NCBI GenBank assembly: GCA_024291935.2
Contig: CM044317.1
Span: forward strand, 61,866,730-61,930,729
DNA: 64,000 nt
Direction of reading: 5' to 3'
Source: Okapia johnstoni
Lineage: Eukaryota; Chordata; Mammalia; Artiodactyla; Giraffidae
Below, piece by piece: positions 22,522 to 34,845 of the stretch; position 1 is the first letter of the stretch; each line of letters opens with the position of its first letter. The translations under genes were made by a program, and so were the position numbers. The notes under the pieces were generated by a model that was given only the letters and a program-made list of their open reading frames with translations, made no database searches and was not told where the DNA came from.

Positions 22522-23609
22522 AATGGTTGTATTGTTTTTATTAATTTTCTGATGAATAAATTGAACACTTAAAACGTGCCTGTCTCAGGTGAGGTAATTC
22601 TCTGGACCAGTCAGCTGTAACAAGGAACAAGGCAAATATCTCAGTACTGCCCCCAGGGTTAGCAGGTGAGGAGAAATCTTCAAGTGAAGGAGAAAATTAA
22701 GCAGATATTTCTATAAATGTCTAACCCAGAAGGCTTCCCTTTTGACTTTATTAATAGTGTATCAAACTGTTTGTTTATTGTTTCATTTTTATTTATTATT
22801 TATTCCAAGACATTTTGTTCTGTTGACCATGGATTATAAGACAAATGCCTAACAATAGAAATAGGGTCAAGATAATTCTATCCTCTTAGAGTCATTGTTT
22901 GGCCTTCTTGTCTCATTCTGTAGTCTCTCTGGTGCATTGCAGCAGCTCTAATAATCTGGTCTTGAATTTTTCACCAAATATGAAATTCCAGCACAAGTTT
23001 ATCTCAGGTGGTATGCCCATATATCCCGATATCCCTTTGCTTCCCTCATGTTCCACATCGAATCAACCTTGTAGTCCTATAAATTTTATTTTCTGAAAAT
23101 CGCTCCTCCTACTTCAGTTGCAACCTCATTCCCTGAGCTTTAGTAAACAATTTAATTACCCTTTGTCTGTACTATTGAAATGGTTTAACAGTTGCTGTCC
23201 CTGATCTCATTTTTATGTGCTTCTTCTTTACCTTATACATTAAGACATCTTTTTCCAACACAAAAATGGTCTCTACTTAAATCCGTCGGTCATGGTTCTT
23301 TGTTTACAGGCTCAAATCCAAACTGTGTTAAGTCCAACACAATTTCATTCTCAAATTTCTCTCTAGTCTTGACTGTTGCTCTAATTGCCTTTATAAATCT
23401 CACTCTATCTATACTATAATGGATGTAAATAGTTCTGATATATGAGGCTTCTCTGCTGCTGATATATCTGCTTTCTTTTATTGAAGAGAATCTTTGCTCT
23501 TCTTCCTTCTGGTGATAGGAATAAACATTTTAAAGACTACTCTCCTACTAAAAGCTATAGCATAATGTATCAAATATAATGGTTGTTAACATTATCTCTT
23601 ATAAAGACG

Positions 23610-23760
23610 ATCCTCTTGTTAGCTCCATTTTTACTATTTAAGAGCCTAAAATATATGGAGGTTAAATAACTTGTCCAAGGTCAAAATCCGGGAGCATGTC
23701 AGAGCTGATATCTATAACAAAAATGTACTCTTATCACTCAAGGGCTTCTCTATATTAATT
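23610..23760 (-). mobile_element. MIR SINE, diverged
   Basis: GGTTAAATAACTTGTCCAAGG and the following CAGAGCTGATATC are the antisense MIR pattern. Confidence 0.5.
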
Positions 23761-24415
23761 TAGTGCAAAGATGTGGGGTTTTAAGAAGAACTTAGCCCCC
23801 AATTACATGTATAAAGTAAATATACACCAAATGCAAGGAATAATTAAAGGAAGCTTTTATTATTTTCATGCATTTGTTTGGGTCTTAATCCTTGATTTAG
23901 AGCTCCACAAACATTGTGGGTTAATTTAAAATAGATACAATAATAGACTCAGTTGGGTAGGCAGTACATGATAACACAGAAATATGTAACAGAGTACAGA
24001 GACACAACTCTGAAAAAGAAACAGTGGTTACTGTCTCAGTCATCATCTTTATTAGAACAGAAACTTGAAACAGGATATTGCGGGCCAAGCATCTCTCTCC
24101 TAGAGGGGAGTATTCCACCTAAAATAGCTCCAAGGTGATTCTGGACCAATTTCAGAAATAAGAACAGTTCTTTTTCATATGGAAAAGGTAGGAGTCTGTC
24201 CCTCATAGAAAGAATGCCATGTATTTCTATTTTACCTATTGGTCAGGCAGATTGTGATAGTTTAAATTTTAGCTAAATTAATCTCATAGTTATTTCACTT
24301 TTTTTCCGAGATAGAAAAAAACAGGAAAGTGCTATTTTCAGTTTCTAATAAGTTTCTTGGAACACAATGAAAAAAAAATTTGAGTAAAAGATATTTGAGA
24401 AAGTACTTTAAATAT

Positions 24416-24478
24416 ATCACACATACAGACACACACACACACATATATACATATATACACACACATACATATATATTG
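24416..24478. repeat. (CA)n/(TA)n microsatellite
   Basis: Compound CA and TA tract directly at the tail side of a reverse Bov-tA. Confidence 0.9.
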
Positions 24479-24481
24479 TTC

Positions 24482-24689
24482 TGTTCTTAGTTGCTCAGTC
24501 ATGCCTGACTCTTTGAGACACCAAGGACTGTAGCCTGCCAGGCTTCTCTGTCCATGGGGATTCTCCAGGCAAGAAAACTGGAGTGGGTTGCCGTGCCCTC
24601 CTCCAGAGGATCTTCCCAACCCAGGGATAGAACCCAGGTCTCCTGCATTGCAGGCCAATTCTTTATCATCTGAGCCACCAGGGAAGCCC
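24482..24689 (-). mobile_element. Bov-tA SINE
   Basis: Reverse, TGTTCTTAGTTGCTCAGTC to GAGCCACCAGGGAAGCCC. ATATATATT-type DNA flanks both sides, so the TSD is blurred. Confidence 0.93.
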
Positions 24690-25655
24690 TATATATATAT
24701 TATCTTTCTTTGAAATTCATGTTTTCTTGGCACCTATACAAGTAGAAAAAGGTTTCTTTTTTATTTTGATGGAACACCAAATGGAAACTTTTACTTAAAG
24801 TATTTTTGTGAAGCCAGATAGCACCATTATCTAGTAGAGAATGTATTCTTGTTATATTTATGTCACTCGTGGAATGTAAAGGATCACCATAATACATCTG
24901 TCAGAAATAAATAGAAATATGAATGTGATTTTTTTTATTGATTGCTTCTAAGTGCAGGCATCGCAGATTTCTGGGTGGACTCGCAATGCTCTCCTTCAAG
25001 TCAATACATAGCTCTCTAGATCTACTCACTTCTATAAAATGGTCAATGTATTGTTGAGCAGACTCTGAGTTTTGAAGACAGAGGCAGTACAGCATTTCAA
25101 TTGGAATTGTTTTGACTGGAGGGTTGGGTGATTAAGCTGGTCAGTTGTGGAAATGTATTGATTTCATGATATATTTTCAGGAAGCAATTTTTCTTTTCTG
25201 AAACACTGTGTCATCATGTGCTGTTTAGAATTTCTTCTCTTCCCAGAGGGACATGGAATAGCTTTCAACAACTGAAATAAGGATGTAACAATGGAAAAAG
25301 AAAATATTTTGTTGTTGTTGTATTCAACCCCCTAAATGTTAATAGAGAATCTGCAAGTATGAATTTGTGTTTTTCTTCGTTTTTAAAGGCTTATGAAGTA
25401 AGTGTATTTCAGTTTATTATACATTAGTCATATCATCCAGAAAAGCACCTGTGGTATATTACAATTTTAAATTATAGCCAACATGTGAAATATATGAAAT
25501 GTTTAGTTTTATACCAGGAATAGAATGTTGCTTACATTTTATTTATTGAATTTTTTTCCCTTTTTTTCTAGATTTCTTGCTTTAAGATTGTTCTTTAAAA
25601 TTGGCTATTTTAAATGAAAGGCTTCATGATATCTTTTTAAATATTTATTTTTGGA
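24690..25655. other. Unique interval with one odd open frame
   Basis: No named repeat. It contains the minus-strand open frame 24901-25131 described separately. Confidence 0.5.
24901..25131 (-). other. Unassigned open frame, possible exon or retrocopy
   Basis: On the minus strand the frame is open from just after a TAA near 25133 to a stop near 24901, with a Met at 25095. The middle (IEMLYCLCLQNSESAQQYID, then FIEVSRSRELCIDLKES) has an amino-acid mix more protein-like than the antisense-SINE frames around it, and is richer in G and C than the flanks. Upstream on that strand, a pyrimidine-rich CACCCAACCCTCCAG near 25115-25130 could be a splice acceptor. Downstream, AATCAATAAAAAAAATC could be a decayed poly(A) signal and tail of a retrocopy. 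I recognise no family. It may equally be chance; I would not call it a gene. Confidence 0.2.
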
Positions 25656-25847
25656 AAGAAACTAACATATATTGAGCCTACATTATATGCCAGGCACTTT
25701 AAGATTACATTTCATTTAGTAGTCATAAGAATTACTTGAAGTGGAAATCAGTATCCTTTTGCAGATAAGAAAAAATAAAGATAAGACTCAAAAATATTGC
25801 ATATCAAAATCCATCCAAATAATAAGTATAATAATATTAATATAATA
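25656..25847 (-). mobile_element. MIR SINE, cut by Bov-tA
   Basis: CATTATATGCCAGGCACTTTA followed by ATTTCATTTAGTAGTCATAAG is the antisense MIR core. A Bov-tA interrupts its far side. Confidence 0.55.
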
Positions 25848-26049
25848 GTTGTTGTACAGTCACTAAGTCATGTCCAACTCTTTTGTGATCCCATGGACTG
25901 TAGCCCACCAGCTCCTCTCTCTTTGAGATTTCCCAGGCAACAAGAATGGAGAGGGTTGACATTTCCTTCACCAGGGGATCTTCCTGACCCAAGAATTGAA
26001 GCCTGAATTAGCAGGCGGATTTTTTACCACTGAACCACCTGGGAAATCC
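25848..26049 (-). mobile_element. Bov-tA SINE
   Basis: Reverse, GTTGTTGTACAGTCACTAAG to CACCTGGGAAATCC. Confidence 0.92.
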
Positions 26050-29000
26050 AATATATTAGTATATTTTTTAGCACATTCAATACCTGGTCTTATCCCCTCC
26101 CTTTTTCCTCATTAAATGGAGATTAGACATTTAAAATACTTTATTTTTCAGCTTCTGTTGCAGCTAAGGGTGGCTTAATGACCTATGTTTGGTCAATGGG
26201 ATGTAAAAAGAAGTCCCTTCCTCCTTATCTTTGTTTTTCTCTTCTGTCTGAAAAATAGATTTGGTACCTAGAGTTATGCAGTCATTCTGAGATCACATGA
26301 AAATTGGTAATTGGGAAGACAAATTATTCTGCAATATTAGGTCTTTCTGAAATACGAGGTCCTGGTTGTCCAACTCAGGACTTGATATGGCATAAGAAAA
26401 ATAATTGCTTGTTTTTTGAAAGATCATGTTTCTATGACCTTTTATTACTTTAAGCCTGACAAATCTTTGCTAAGTAGCTAAGCACACTTCCATTCTTGGT
26501 GTCTGTAGGAGGTAGGGGAGGGTTTGGGTTCTGAGATTGTATCATCAGAGAAATTTTAGTCCACATGAAAAAAAAAACTGTTAAGGAAATGTGGTAATAG
26601 TTTAAATGAATCAAATTAACAAATTACCAAGCTTCTATTGTGGACAGATAACTTAGATAGTGACGCACAGGATGTGAAGGAGTTAATGTATTTTTTTCTT
26701 TGTTTGAACTTCCTGTCCTAGCTCCAGTGTGGTTGAAGATGTGAATTTTTCTGATTTTTGACTGACTCCAAGCAGCTAGGTCTGGCTTAGAAAAGAAGGC
26801 ACACAAAGCCTTGACTTTTCTCTGAGCATTAATTTCTATGACTTCTTTAATTCTTGGTAACAATTCTGTCTCCTCTTCCTCTCCCCCGTGTCTCCTCTTC
26901 TTCCCCATCCTTTCCTTCTCCTTTCTACCTAATCAGGATTTGTTGATTCTAGTTTGTTTGCTTGCTGTCCTTTCCTCTCTCCTAAATATGTGTGAGAAGC
27001 AGGTTTGGATTCATGGATTTATGGTAATTAATTGCTGTGTTTTGTGTAATTTAATATTATTATTATTTTAAATATAAAAGGTAGAGCTAATTCTCTGGAT
27101 AGAGTAAGTTACTACTAGGAGATACGGGGTTATGAATCTGGTTATTCCTACCTGTAAATTTGTGAATTGCACTTTTTTTTCAGAAAGTAATCCAATCTGT
27201 TAATACGTGAAAACTAGAGGAAGTAGGTAACTGAGAAGGAATGATTAGATAATTAATTTTTTCAGAAAGAGCCAAGGTTAAAGTTTTCAGTAAACAAACA
27301 CAGCCTCCTGTCTTGACAAAGACTTGGTTAAAAATTCACTCCTTTCTAGGATGGTAGTAATTTTTTACACCTTTGTCATCTCTTCCTCATAAATTGCAAA
27401 AAGATGGGAGAGTCATGGTTCACCTTACAGTTTCCCTTTTGATTATAGCAATTTTAAGGCAAATCAAAAGTAAGACAAGACAAGCTGACTGAGCCCTTTT
27501 AAATACCTTCTTTACTGTTTAAATACAGTCTAAGAGTCCAAAACAGAAAGTCTGGGCTTTTGAAACACCATAAGACCAGGTGTATGAACACATTTTGAAG
27601 GCTGACTTAGATATAAATATTCAATAGTGTTGGATGATTTGGGGGTTAGGGTATGATTTTATTAGATGAAAATTAGGTCAGTTATGGAGCAAAAAGAGGG
27701 CTAAAATATAATGTTATGCTTGTAAACTTGTTTGATAGATAAATAGTTGCAATGGAATAATATCTGAACAAAGGAAATCAGTTGGCATTTTACCAGGCAT
27801 GTGAATGAACAATAAACTTCATGTTAGTTTTCTTTTTTCCCTCCTAAGAATTATTTAGATAGGTGTGGTGAAATGGAAAGTAATGTGGGAGAGAATATTT
27901 GAAAAGTGAAAATAGAAATTATTATCTATTTTCACTATTGTGAAACTAGGAGAGTTTGTTGTTTGATTAGGAATAATCAGAAGAATTACAGGAAATTATT
28001 TTAATAGTTTTTAATATTGAATGAAACTGGGTTTTTGGAAAATCCAAAAACATTTTGAAAATAAAGAAATTAATTCAACAAATGCAGTGTATAGCGTGAA
28101 GACATTTTTCCTCCTCAAAAATGTCATAGATGATTATATTAAAATGGAGAATTGAGGTTAACTTCTTTACTATATCTATATCAATTAATGATACTTGTCT
28201 TTATTTCTCCCATATGCCTACTGATATTTTATGCTTTGTAATTCACAGCAGTCATGGAACTGAGATTATCTTTTATTCTCAATTGTTTCATAATTTAGTA
28301 GTATATATATGCTTTTAAAAACAATTCTTGCACTACTGAATTTTTCAAAGGCCAATTTGCAGTGTTTTAAAATGAAATGTAAGTTAATAGAATGTCCAAA
28401 AAATGGCTTCTTTACAAAAAATATAAATTAGAAAACAATTTTCGAATTGATACTTGATTATCAACCTACAAGTTACTAAGGCAAGGGTTATAATAATTAT
28501 TATTTGTTTAATAATCAAGTAGCCTGTTTGCAAGTATGTTTCCTGAGAAAAAGGAATAAATAATAATGTTTATGGAGAACAACTGATTAGATGATATAGT
28601 TGTTTTTAGTTGTTATTAGTTGTTTATTAGCTATAAAGTATGATATCAATTGAAAAGGTAAGGAAAGTACTTTATTATATAAGGTATGTGAGAAGCCAGC
28701 CATGAAGTCAGCATACAGTACTGTATTGTGTTCTTGCTCAAAATACAGCTTGGAGATAATGTTCAAAATTTCTTTCACATATCAGTGTATGAGGGTTTGC
28801 TGAGAACTCAATCATGACTGAGAAATCATAATTCTTTTATAATGCTTTCTTTATTTTTTAAGCAACACTAATATATGTACTTATATCTTCAAATCTCAGC
28901 TTGTGCAATTCTAAAGTAGAGCTAACACATCCCTTTTAACCTGAAATCATGAAATCAAAGCCATGACTAGGTAGGCTTTAGAATTGAATTAGTCTACATT

Positions 29001-29142
29001 TTTTTCCCCATTGTGAATATTTTTACATCATTGTAATTTTATTAGCTCATGATGAGTCAGTCAACCTTAGGCTACTTTTTGATCTGATGATCAAATTCCC
29101 TTTATTATTTTACTACTAAGGTGATTTACAGTTGAACTCATT
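26050..29142. other. Long unique interval
   Basis: About 3.1 kb with no young repeat. It includes TC-rich 26870-26960, and loose repeats of a TTAGTTGTT unit at about 28597-28630. Small open frames (for example 26624-26908, minus) have no recognisable content. Confidence 0.5.
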
Positions 29143-29144
29143 TA

Positions 29145-29165
29145 TTGATGGGAAAGCCTGTCCTA
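29145..29165. repeat. TSD of the L1, left copy
   Basis: A 21-base sequence starting TTGATGGGAAAGCCTG and ending TCCTA, repeated at 29920-29940 with one change (C to T). It may extend into the adjoining T run. Confidence 0.85.
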
Positions 29166-29316
29166 TTTTTTTTTTTTTTTTTGGAGCACATAGTTTTTTT
29201 TTTTTAATAAATTTATTTATTTTAGTTGGGGGCTAATTACTTTACAATATTGTAGTGGTTTTTGCCATACATTGACATGAATCAACCATGGGTTTACATG
29301 TGTTCCCCATCCTGAA

Positions 29317-29348
29317 CCCCCCTCCCACCTCCCTCCCCATCCCATCCC
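29317..29348 (-). other. G-quadruplex motif in L1 3' UTR
   Basis: On the minus strand six runs of three or more G are separated by one to four bases. This is a canonical quadruplex pattern, located in the L1 3' UTR. The same motif recurs at 36402-36445. Confidence 0.8.
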
Positions 29349-29650
29349 TCTGGGTCATCCCAATGCCCCAGTCTCATGCATCGAACCTGGAATGATGTTC
29401 TGTTTCACATATGATAATATACATGTTTCAATGCTATTGTCCCAGAACGTCCCACCCTCACCTTCTCCCTCAGAGTCCATAAGACTGTTCTATGCATCTG
29501 TGTCTCTTATTCTGTCTCGCATATAGGGTTATCATTACCATCTTTCAAATTCCATATATATGCATTAGTATACTGTATTGGTGTTTTTCTTTCTGGCTTA
29601 CTTCACTCTGTATAATGGGCTCCAGTTTCATCCATCTCAATAGAACCAAT

Positions 29651-29899
29651 TCAAATGTATTTTTTTTTAATGGCTGAGTAATATTCCATTGTGTATATGT
29701 ACCACAGCTTCCTTATCCATTCATCTGCTGATGGACATCTAGGTTGCTTCCATGTCCTGGCTATTGTAAACAGTGCTGCGATGAACATTGGGGTACATGC
29801 GTCTCTTTCAATTCTGGTTTCCTCGGTGTGTATGTCCAGCAGTGGGATTGCTGGGTCATATGGCAGTTCTATTCCCAGTTTTTTAAGGAATCTCCACAC
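29651..29899 (-). pseudogene. L1 ORF2 C-terminus
   Basis: An 82-codon open frame with the classic end of L1 ORF2p: ELPYDPAIPLL, CTPMFIAALFTIA and YTMEYYSAIKK. Only this C-terminal part was inserted; endonuclease and reverse transcriptase are absent, so it cannot act. The frame closes at the KKKYI end, near the poly(T) at about 29660. Confidence 0.9.
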
Positions 29900-29945
29900 T
29901 GTTCTCCATAGTGGCTGTATTGATGGGAAAGTCTGTCCTATTTTT

Positions 29946-30346
29946 GAGGACAGATTGATGTAAGAAGAATGTCTCTATCTTAGCCAAACATATACTTTGA
30001 TATATTTTTCTCCTAAATAACCTAGTTTCACATTATAATGACATCAATAACACATTTGGTCCCTACTCCAGATAATAACCCTTCAAATATTTAAAGATTA
30101 TAATTTCTACCACACTCCCCCATTCTGATTTTCTCAAAAATTTAGACTCTTATTTTTTTAGAATAATAACATCAATATTTATAGAAAAACCTTTGCTGAG
30201 ACTTCACAGGAATACGTAAACCTGGGTTTCAGTATGTGAAGAACTTACATCTTTACTATGTTGAGTCTCAGTCTAAGAACACATATGTCTTACTATTTAT
30301 TTAGACCTCCTTTGATTTCATCAGTGTTGTGCAGTTTTCAGTATAC
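29946..30346. other. Unique interval
   Basis: No gene or clear repeat between the L1 and the BovB. Confidence 0.5.
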
Positions 30347-30353
30347 AAGTCCT

Positions 30354-32081
30354 CAGTTCAGTTCAGTTGTTCAGTTATGTCCAACTCTTTGAGACCCATG
30401 GATTGCAGCATGCCAGGCTTCCCTTTCCAACAACAACTCCCAGAGCTTGCTCAAACTCCTGCCCATTGAGGCAGTCCATTGAGTAGGTGATACCATCAAA
30501 CCATCTCATCCTCTCTCGTACACTTCTCCTCCTGCCTTTAATATTTTCCAGTATCAAATGAGTCAGTTCTTCGCATCAGGTGGCCAAAGTATTGGAGCTG
30601 GAGCTTCAGCTTCAGCATCAGTCCTTCCAGTGAACATTCAGGACTGATCTCCTTTAGAATGGACTGGTTGGATCTTGCAGTCCAAGGGACTCTTAAGAGT
30701 CTTCTTCAACACCATAGTTCAAAAGCATCAATTCTTCGGCACTCAGCTTTCTTTATGGTCCAACTCTCACATCCATACATGACTACTGGAAAAGCCATAG
30801 CTTTGACTAGACAGACCTTTGTCAGCAAAGTAATGTCTCTGCTTTTTAATATGCTATCTACGTTTGTCAAAGCATTTTTTCCAAGGAGCACGCGTCTTTT
30901 AATTTCATAGCTGAAGTCAGCATCTTCAGTGATTTTGGAGCCTGAGAAAACAAAATTTGTCACTGTTTCCATTGTTTCCCCATCTGTTTGCCATGAAGTG
31001 ATGGGACCATATGCCATGATCTTAGTTTTCTGAATGTTGAGTTTTAAGCCAGCTTTTTCACTCTCCTCTTTCACTTTCATCAAGAGGCTCTTTAATTCTT
31101 CACTTTCTGCCATAAGGGTGGTGTCATCTGCATATATGAGGTTATTGATATTTCTCCTGGCAATCTTGATTCCAGCTTGTGCATCATCCAGCCTGGTATT
31201 TCGCATAATGTACTCTGCATAAAAGTTAAATAAGCAGGGTGACAGTATACAGCCTTGATGTACTCCTTTCCCAAATTGGAACCAATCTGTTGAACCATGT
31301 CCAGTTCTAACTGTTACTTCTTGACCTGCATACAGATTTCTCAGGAGGCAGGTCAGTTGGTCTGGTATACCCATCTCTTTAATAGTTTTCCACAGCTTGT
31401 TGTGATCCACATGGTCAAAGGCTTTGGTGTAGTCAATAAAGAAGTAGATGTTTTTCTGGAATTCTCTTGTTTTTTCAATAATCCAATGAATATTGGCAAT
31501 TTGATCTCTTGTTCCTTCTGCCTTTTCTAAATCCAGTTTGAATATCTAGAATTTCTTGGTTCATGTATTTTTGAAGCCTAGTTTGGAGAATTTTCAGCAT
31601 TACTTGCTAGCATGTGAGATGAGTGCAATTGTTTGGTAGTTTGAACATTTTCTGGCGTTGCATTTCTTTGGGACTGGAATGAAAACTGACCTTTTCCAGT
31701 CCTGTGGCCACTGCTGAGTTTTCCAAAATTGTTGGCATATTGAGTGCAGCATTTTAACAGCATCATCATTGAGGATTTGAAATAGGTCAACTGGAATCCC
31801 ATCACCTCCACTAGCTTTGTTCGTAGTGGTGTTTCCTAAGGCCCGCTTGACTTTGCATTCCAGGATGTCTGGCTCTAGGTGGGTGATCACACCATTGTGG
31901 TTATCTGGGTCATTAAGATCTTTTTGTATAGTTCTTCTGTGTATTCTTGCCACCTCTTCTTAGTATCTTCTGCTTCTGTTAGGTCCATACCATTTCTGTC
32001 CTTTATTGTGCCCATCTTTGCATGAAATGTTCCCTTGGTGTCTCTGATGTTCTTGAACAGATCTCTAGTCTTTCCCATTCT
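30354..32081 (-). mobile_element. BovB LINE, 5' truncated, with TSD
   Basis: About 1.7 kb of BovB in reverse, from the tail (CAGTTCAGTTCAGTTGTTCAG) to the linker before the reverse transcriptase (GATCTCTAGTCTTTCCCATTC). A 7-bp TSD AAGTCCT at 30347-30353 and 32082-32088 fixes both ends. Confidence 0.95.
30706..32078 (-). pseudogene. BovB reverse-transcriptase remnant
   Basis: N-terminal linker pieces (31887-32078, starting MGKTRDLFKNIRDTKG, and 31600-31953) are followed by a 234-codon frame (30706-31410) holding HQGCILSPCLFNFYAE (motif B) and NNLIYADDTTLMAESEEL, with the catalytic YADD at residues 93-96. Motif A lies upstream at about 31410-31440, next to a three-base in-frame deletion. Frameshifts near 31530 and 31600 separate the pieces. 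The endonuclease is absent because of the 5' truncation. Not functional. Confidence 0.9.
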
Positions 32082-32102
32082 AAGTCCTATATATGTATTA
32101 TT

Positions 32103-32187
32103 TGTTGTTCAGTCACTAAGTCATCTCCAACTCTTTGCAACACCATGAACTGTACATGCCCGTCTTCCCTGTCATTCACTGCCTCCT
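32103..32187 (-). mobile_element. BovB or BovA tail fragment
   Basis: TTGTTCAGTCACTAAGTCATC onward, ending near CATTCACTGCCTCC. A very short 3'-end piece only about 20 bases beyond the previous BovB. Confidence 0.75.
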
Positions 32188-32904
32188 ATTAGATTCACAT
32201 ATAACCATTTCATTTTTTGAGTGACTGTAGATAATGTGATGTTTTTAATTTCAACATCTATGTTTTCTTTGCTAGTATGCAGAAATATAGTTGATTTTTA
32301 TATTTCTACACAAATAATCATATTCTCAGCAGAAAGTTTTCTTTCTTTCTGATCTTTATGACTTCTATTTCCTCTTCTTGCCTTATCACCCTAAAACTTC
32401 AAGCCTTACAGTGAATGATTGGAGAAAGGACATATTTGCCTTATTCTCAATGCTAGTGGGGAAGCATTCACTGTCTCATTATTTATGATAATGTTAATAG
32501 TAGATTTTTTGTAGGTGATTTGATCATGTGAGCATGTTCACCTCTATTCCTGTTTTTCTGAGAATCCTATTGTGAATAAATATTGAATTTTATCATTTAT
32601 TTTTCCTGTGTCAATTAATATAATCATGTGATTTTCTTCTTTATCTTGTTAATAAAATAAATTAACATTGATTTTCCAATATTTATATTGATATTAAAGC
32701 AAACTCATGAAGAAATAAGTACATGGACTTAAAGGAAAGTTATCTATTAGGTAGTAAATATATAATAGGTATTAGATAGTCATGAGTGCATAAAAGAAAA
32801 CAGTCTCTCCAATTAGTTGGAAAACTCAAATTTATGTACACAATATGCTTTTGCAGATATGCTACATACAAGTATTTTGTTAATTTCTTGCTTGTTACTG
32901 CTTT

Positions 32905-33030
32905 TGTATATACAACTTATAATGTGCCAAGTGACGTTTTCAAGTACTAATTCAATTTAATCATTGTAATCTGTAAGGTATTATTACTATTTCTTTTTAT
33001 ATTATTGACTAAAGTAGTAACAGGAAAGGA
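32905..33030 (-). mobile_element. MIR fragment, diverged
   Basis: AATGTGCCAAGTGACGTTTTC and the following AATTTAATCATTGTAATC match the antisense MIR order. Confidence 0.4.
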
Positions 33031-34279
33031 AAACAAACCAAAATTGAACCCTAAATATTTACTCATATTTTTCTTTGCTGCCATGAAATTACTTAGATAT
33101 TTATTCTAATAGAAAAAAGAAAAAAACTTTGAGGGTTTTATTTTTTGTTTCAAGAAGAGTTTTATTACTTTTCCAAAGCATCACTGTGATTCTGATGTTA
33201 TAAATGAGACAGAATTTTAAATAAGCTTGCATTTCCTGAAAATATACAGCAGTATGAAGAAGGAACATAGAACTTAAGGTGATCATTCTCAATTCATTCA
33301 ATAAATTTTCTTGATCCATTTTTATTAAAACTTTGTCACTCAAAAAAATAAGACTGGGTAATAAAAGTATGGGCTATGGGAAGAATACTAGTTGAAATAG
33401 ATGTTTGAGTCATATTTTAGAAGCCACTGAAAATGATATTTTAAAAGAGAACAATTAAATTAATATATTTTGTTATCTATCATGCTAACCAAGGAGTTAA
33501 TTTACATGTGGCTTCAGAAAGAATGATTCTTTATTCAGTAATTCCATAAACTTAGTAAATATCTATTGTGTGTCAGGTACTTTGTGTTGTTTGGGAATTG
33601 AATTGGAGCTGTGACAGGGTTTTACCTTAAAAATGCTCTAAGGGAAGGAAGACATGTGAGAAGAAGCAGCCTTAATGCAGTGTGGTAGCTCTTGTAATAG
33701 AGATACTATGCACAAAATGATGTATTTTGGACAAATGGAAGTACTTCTAGGGGGATCATATTTTTGCCAAATACATGAACAATTTTTAAGAAATAGAGTG
33801 ATTTCTTCAAAAAAAGGAACAACAGACTGAGGAGGAGTAGTTCATAATTATGAAAACATTCAACTAGCACTTTGCAAATCACATAAAAAAATATTGGAGG
33901 TTGATTTCCTCCACTGGTTGAGATTTAAGACTAGGAGACTACCCTCTATCGTCTCTTGAATCCAATACTCTGTGGGGAAATTATGAAGTCCTGTGCACAA
34001 TTGCCAGATCATAGAGAAATGTCTTAAGTAAAAAGCATTTTAACAAGTGTTTATCAAAAGCTCTTATGGGTTTCTTTCTCTCTGATTGCTGCTGTGGGAA
34101 ATACAAATAAGTAAAATGCATAGATGATGTTTTTCACTAGCTTATATTCAGGTTGCAAAGTATTCTTATTTATTTAACAAATGAGTGTACTGCACTTCCA
34201 CTAGAGAGTAGACGTTTTTGCTATTTTTATTATTTATGAATAGCTATCACTTTTGAGATCCCAGGGCACTCCACTGGCA

Positions 34280-34460
34280 CTGTAACATCCTATTACTTCA
34301 TTCTTTCAGGGTGACTGTATAGTAGTGATAATCTCCGTTATAGATAGGATGATCACACTGATATTCAGAAAAGTTAAAAAAATCACCCAGGAGTACCCAG
34401 CTGATAAATGGCACAGCTAAGTTTTAAACCCAATTCTATTTAATGCTAATTCCTATACAC
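34280..34460 (-). mobile_element. MIR SINE, diverged
   Basis: GAAAAGTTAAAAAAATCACCC, then CAGCTGATAAATGGCACAGC, is the antisense MIR core. Confidence 0.55.
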
Positions 34461-34634
34461 ATAGTGCTTGGTGACAAGCTAAATGATCCATTAGAAAGCA
34501 ATCTGAACAACACTAAGCAATTATTTAGAACAATTGTTAAGAGTTATAGTGGACAATTCGTATGTTAGTTATTAATATCAGACAATTTTTCTTACAAAGA
34601 ACATTATGTTGTAATTTCACATATTATAATACTT

Positions 34635-34785
34635 CCTAACATGTCTTAAGCCCTTGACATGCTCCATGCATTATTCTAAAGCACTTATACTTTATCATCA
34701 CCATAAATCTGTGAGGAATTTCATTGCTAACCATCTAAATTTTAGAGAAAATATTCTCCTTAATCTCATCACATTATCTCAACTG
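34635..34785 (-). mobile_element. Possible MIR fragment
   Basis: GCATTATTCTAAAGCACTTA, then ATCTGTGAGGAATTTCATTG, resembles antisense MIR. Confidence 0.35.
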
Positions 34786-34845
34786 TAAAAACTATCTGTT
34801 TCTTTGAAACTCCCTCCTTCCCGTACACACCGCAGTGGTGGTGTT

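Larger units (their letters stand above)
21883..24415. other. Long unique interval
   Basis: About 2.5 kb without young repeats. It contains an exact 21-bp tandem duplication (22480-22521) and a probable MIR (23610-23760). No protein-coding frame that I trust. Confidence 0.5.
29166..29919 (-). mobile_element. Artiodactyl L1 3' end with TSD
   Basis: 5'-truncated L1 in reverse. Poly(T) lies at the left (29166-29182), then an 11-base stretch GGAGCACATAG, a second poly(T) (29194-29205), the 3' UTR, and the end of ORF2 at the right (to GTGGCTGTA). The long TSD, clean tail and low divergence suggest one of the youngest insertions here. Read in sense, the nick site is close to the L1 endonuclease preference (pyrimidines before AAAAATAGG). 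Confidence 0.92.
32188..34845. other. Unique interval with old MIR pieces
   Basis: No gene seen. Diverged MIR-like segments at about 32905-33030, 34280-34460 and 34635-34785 are listed separately. A MIR-like CTATTGTGTGTCAGGTACT near 33560 is too short to call. Confidence 0.5.
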
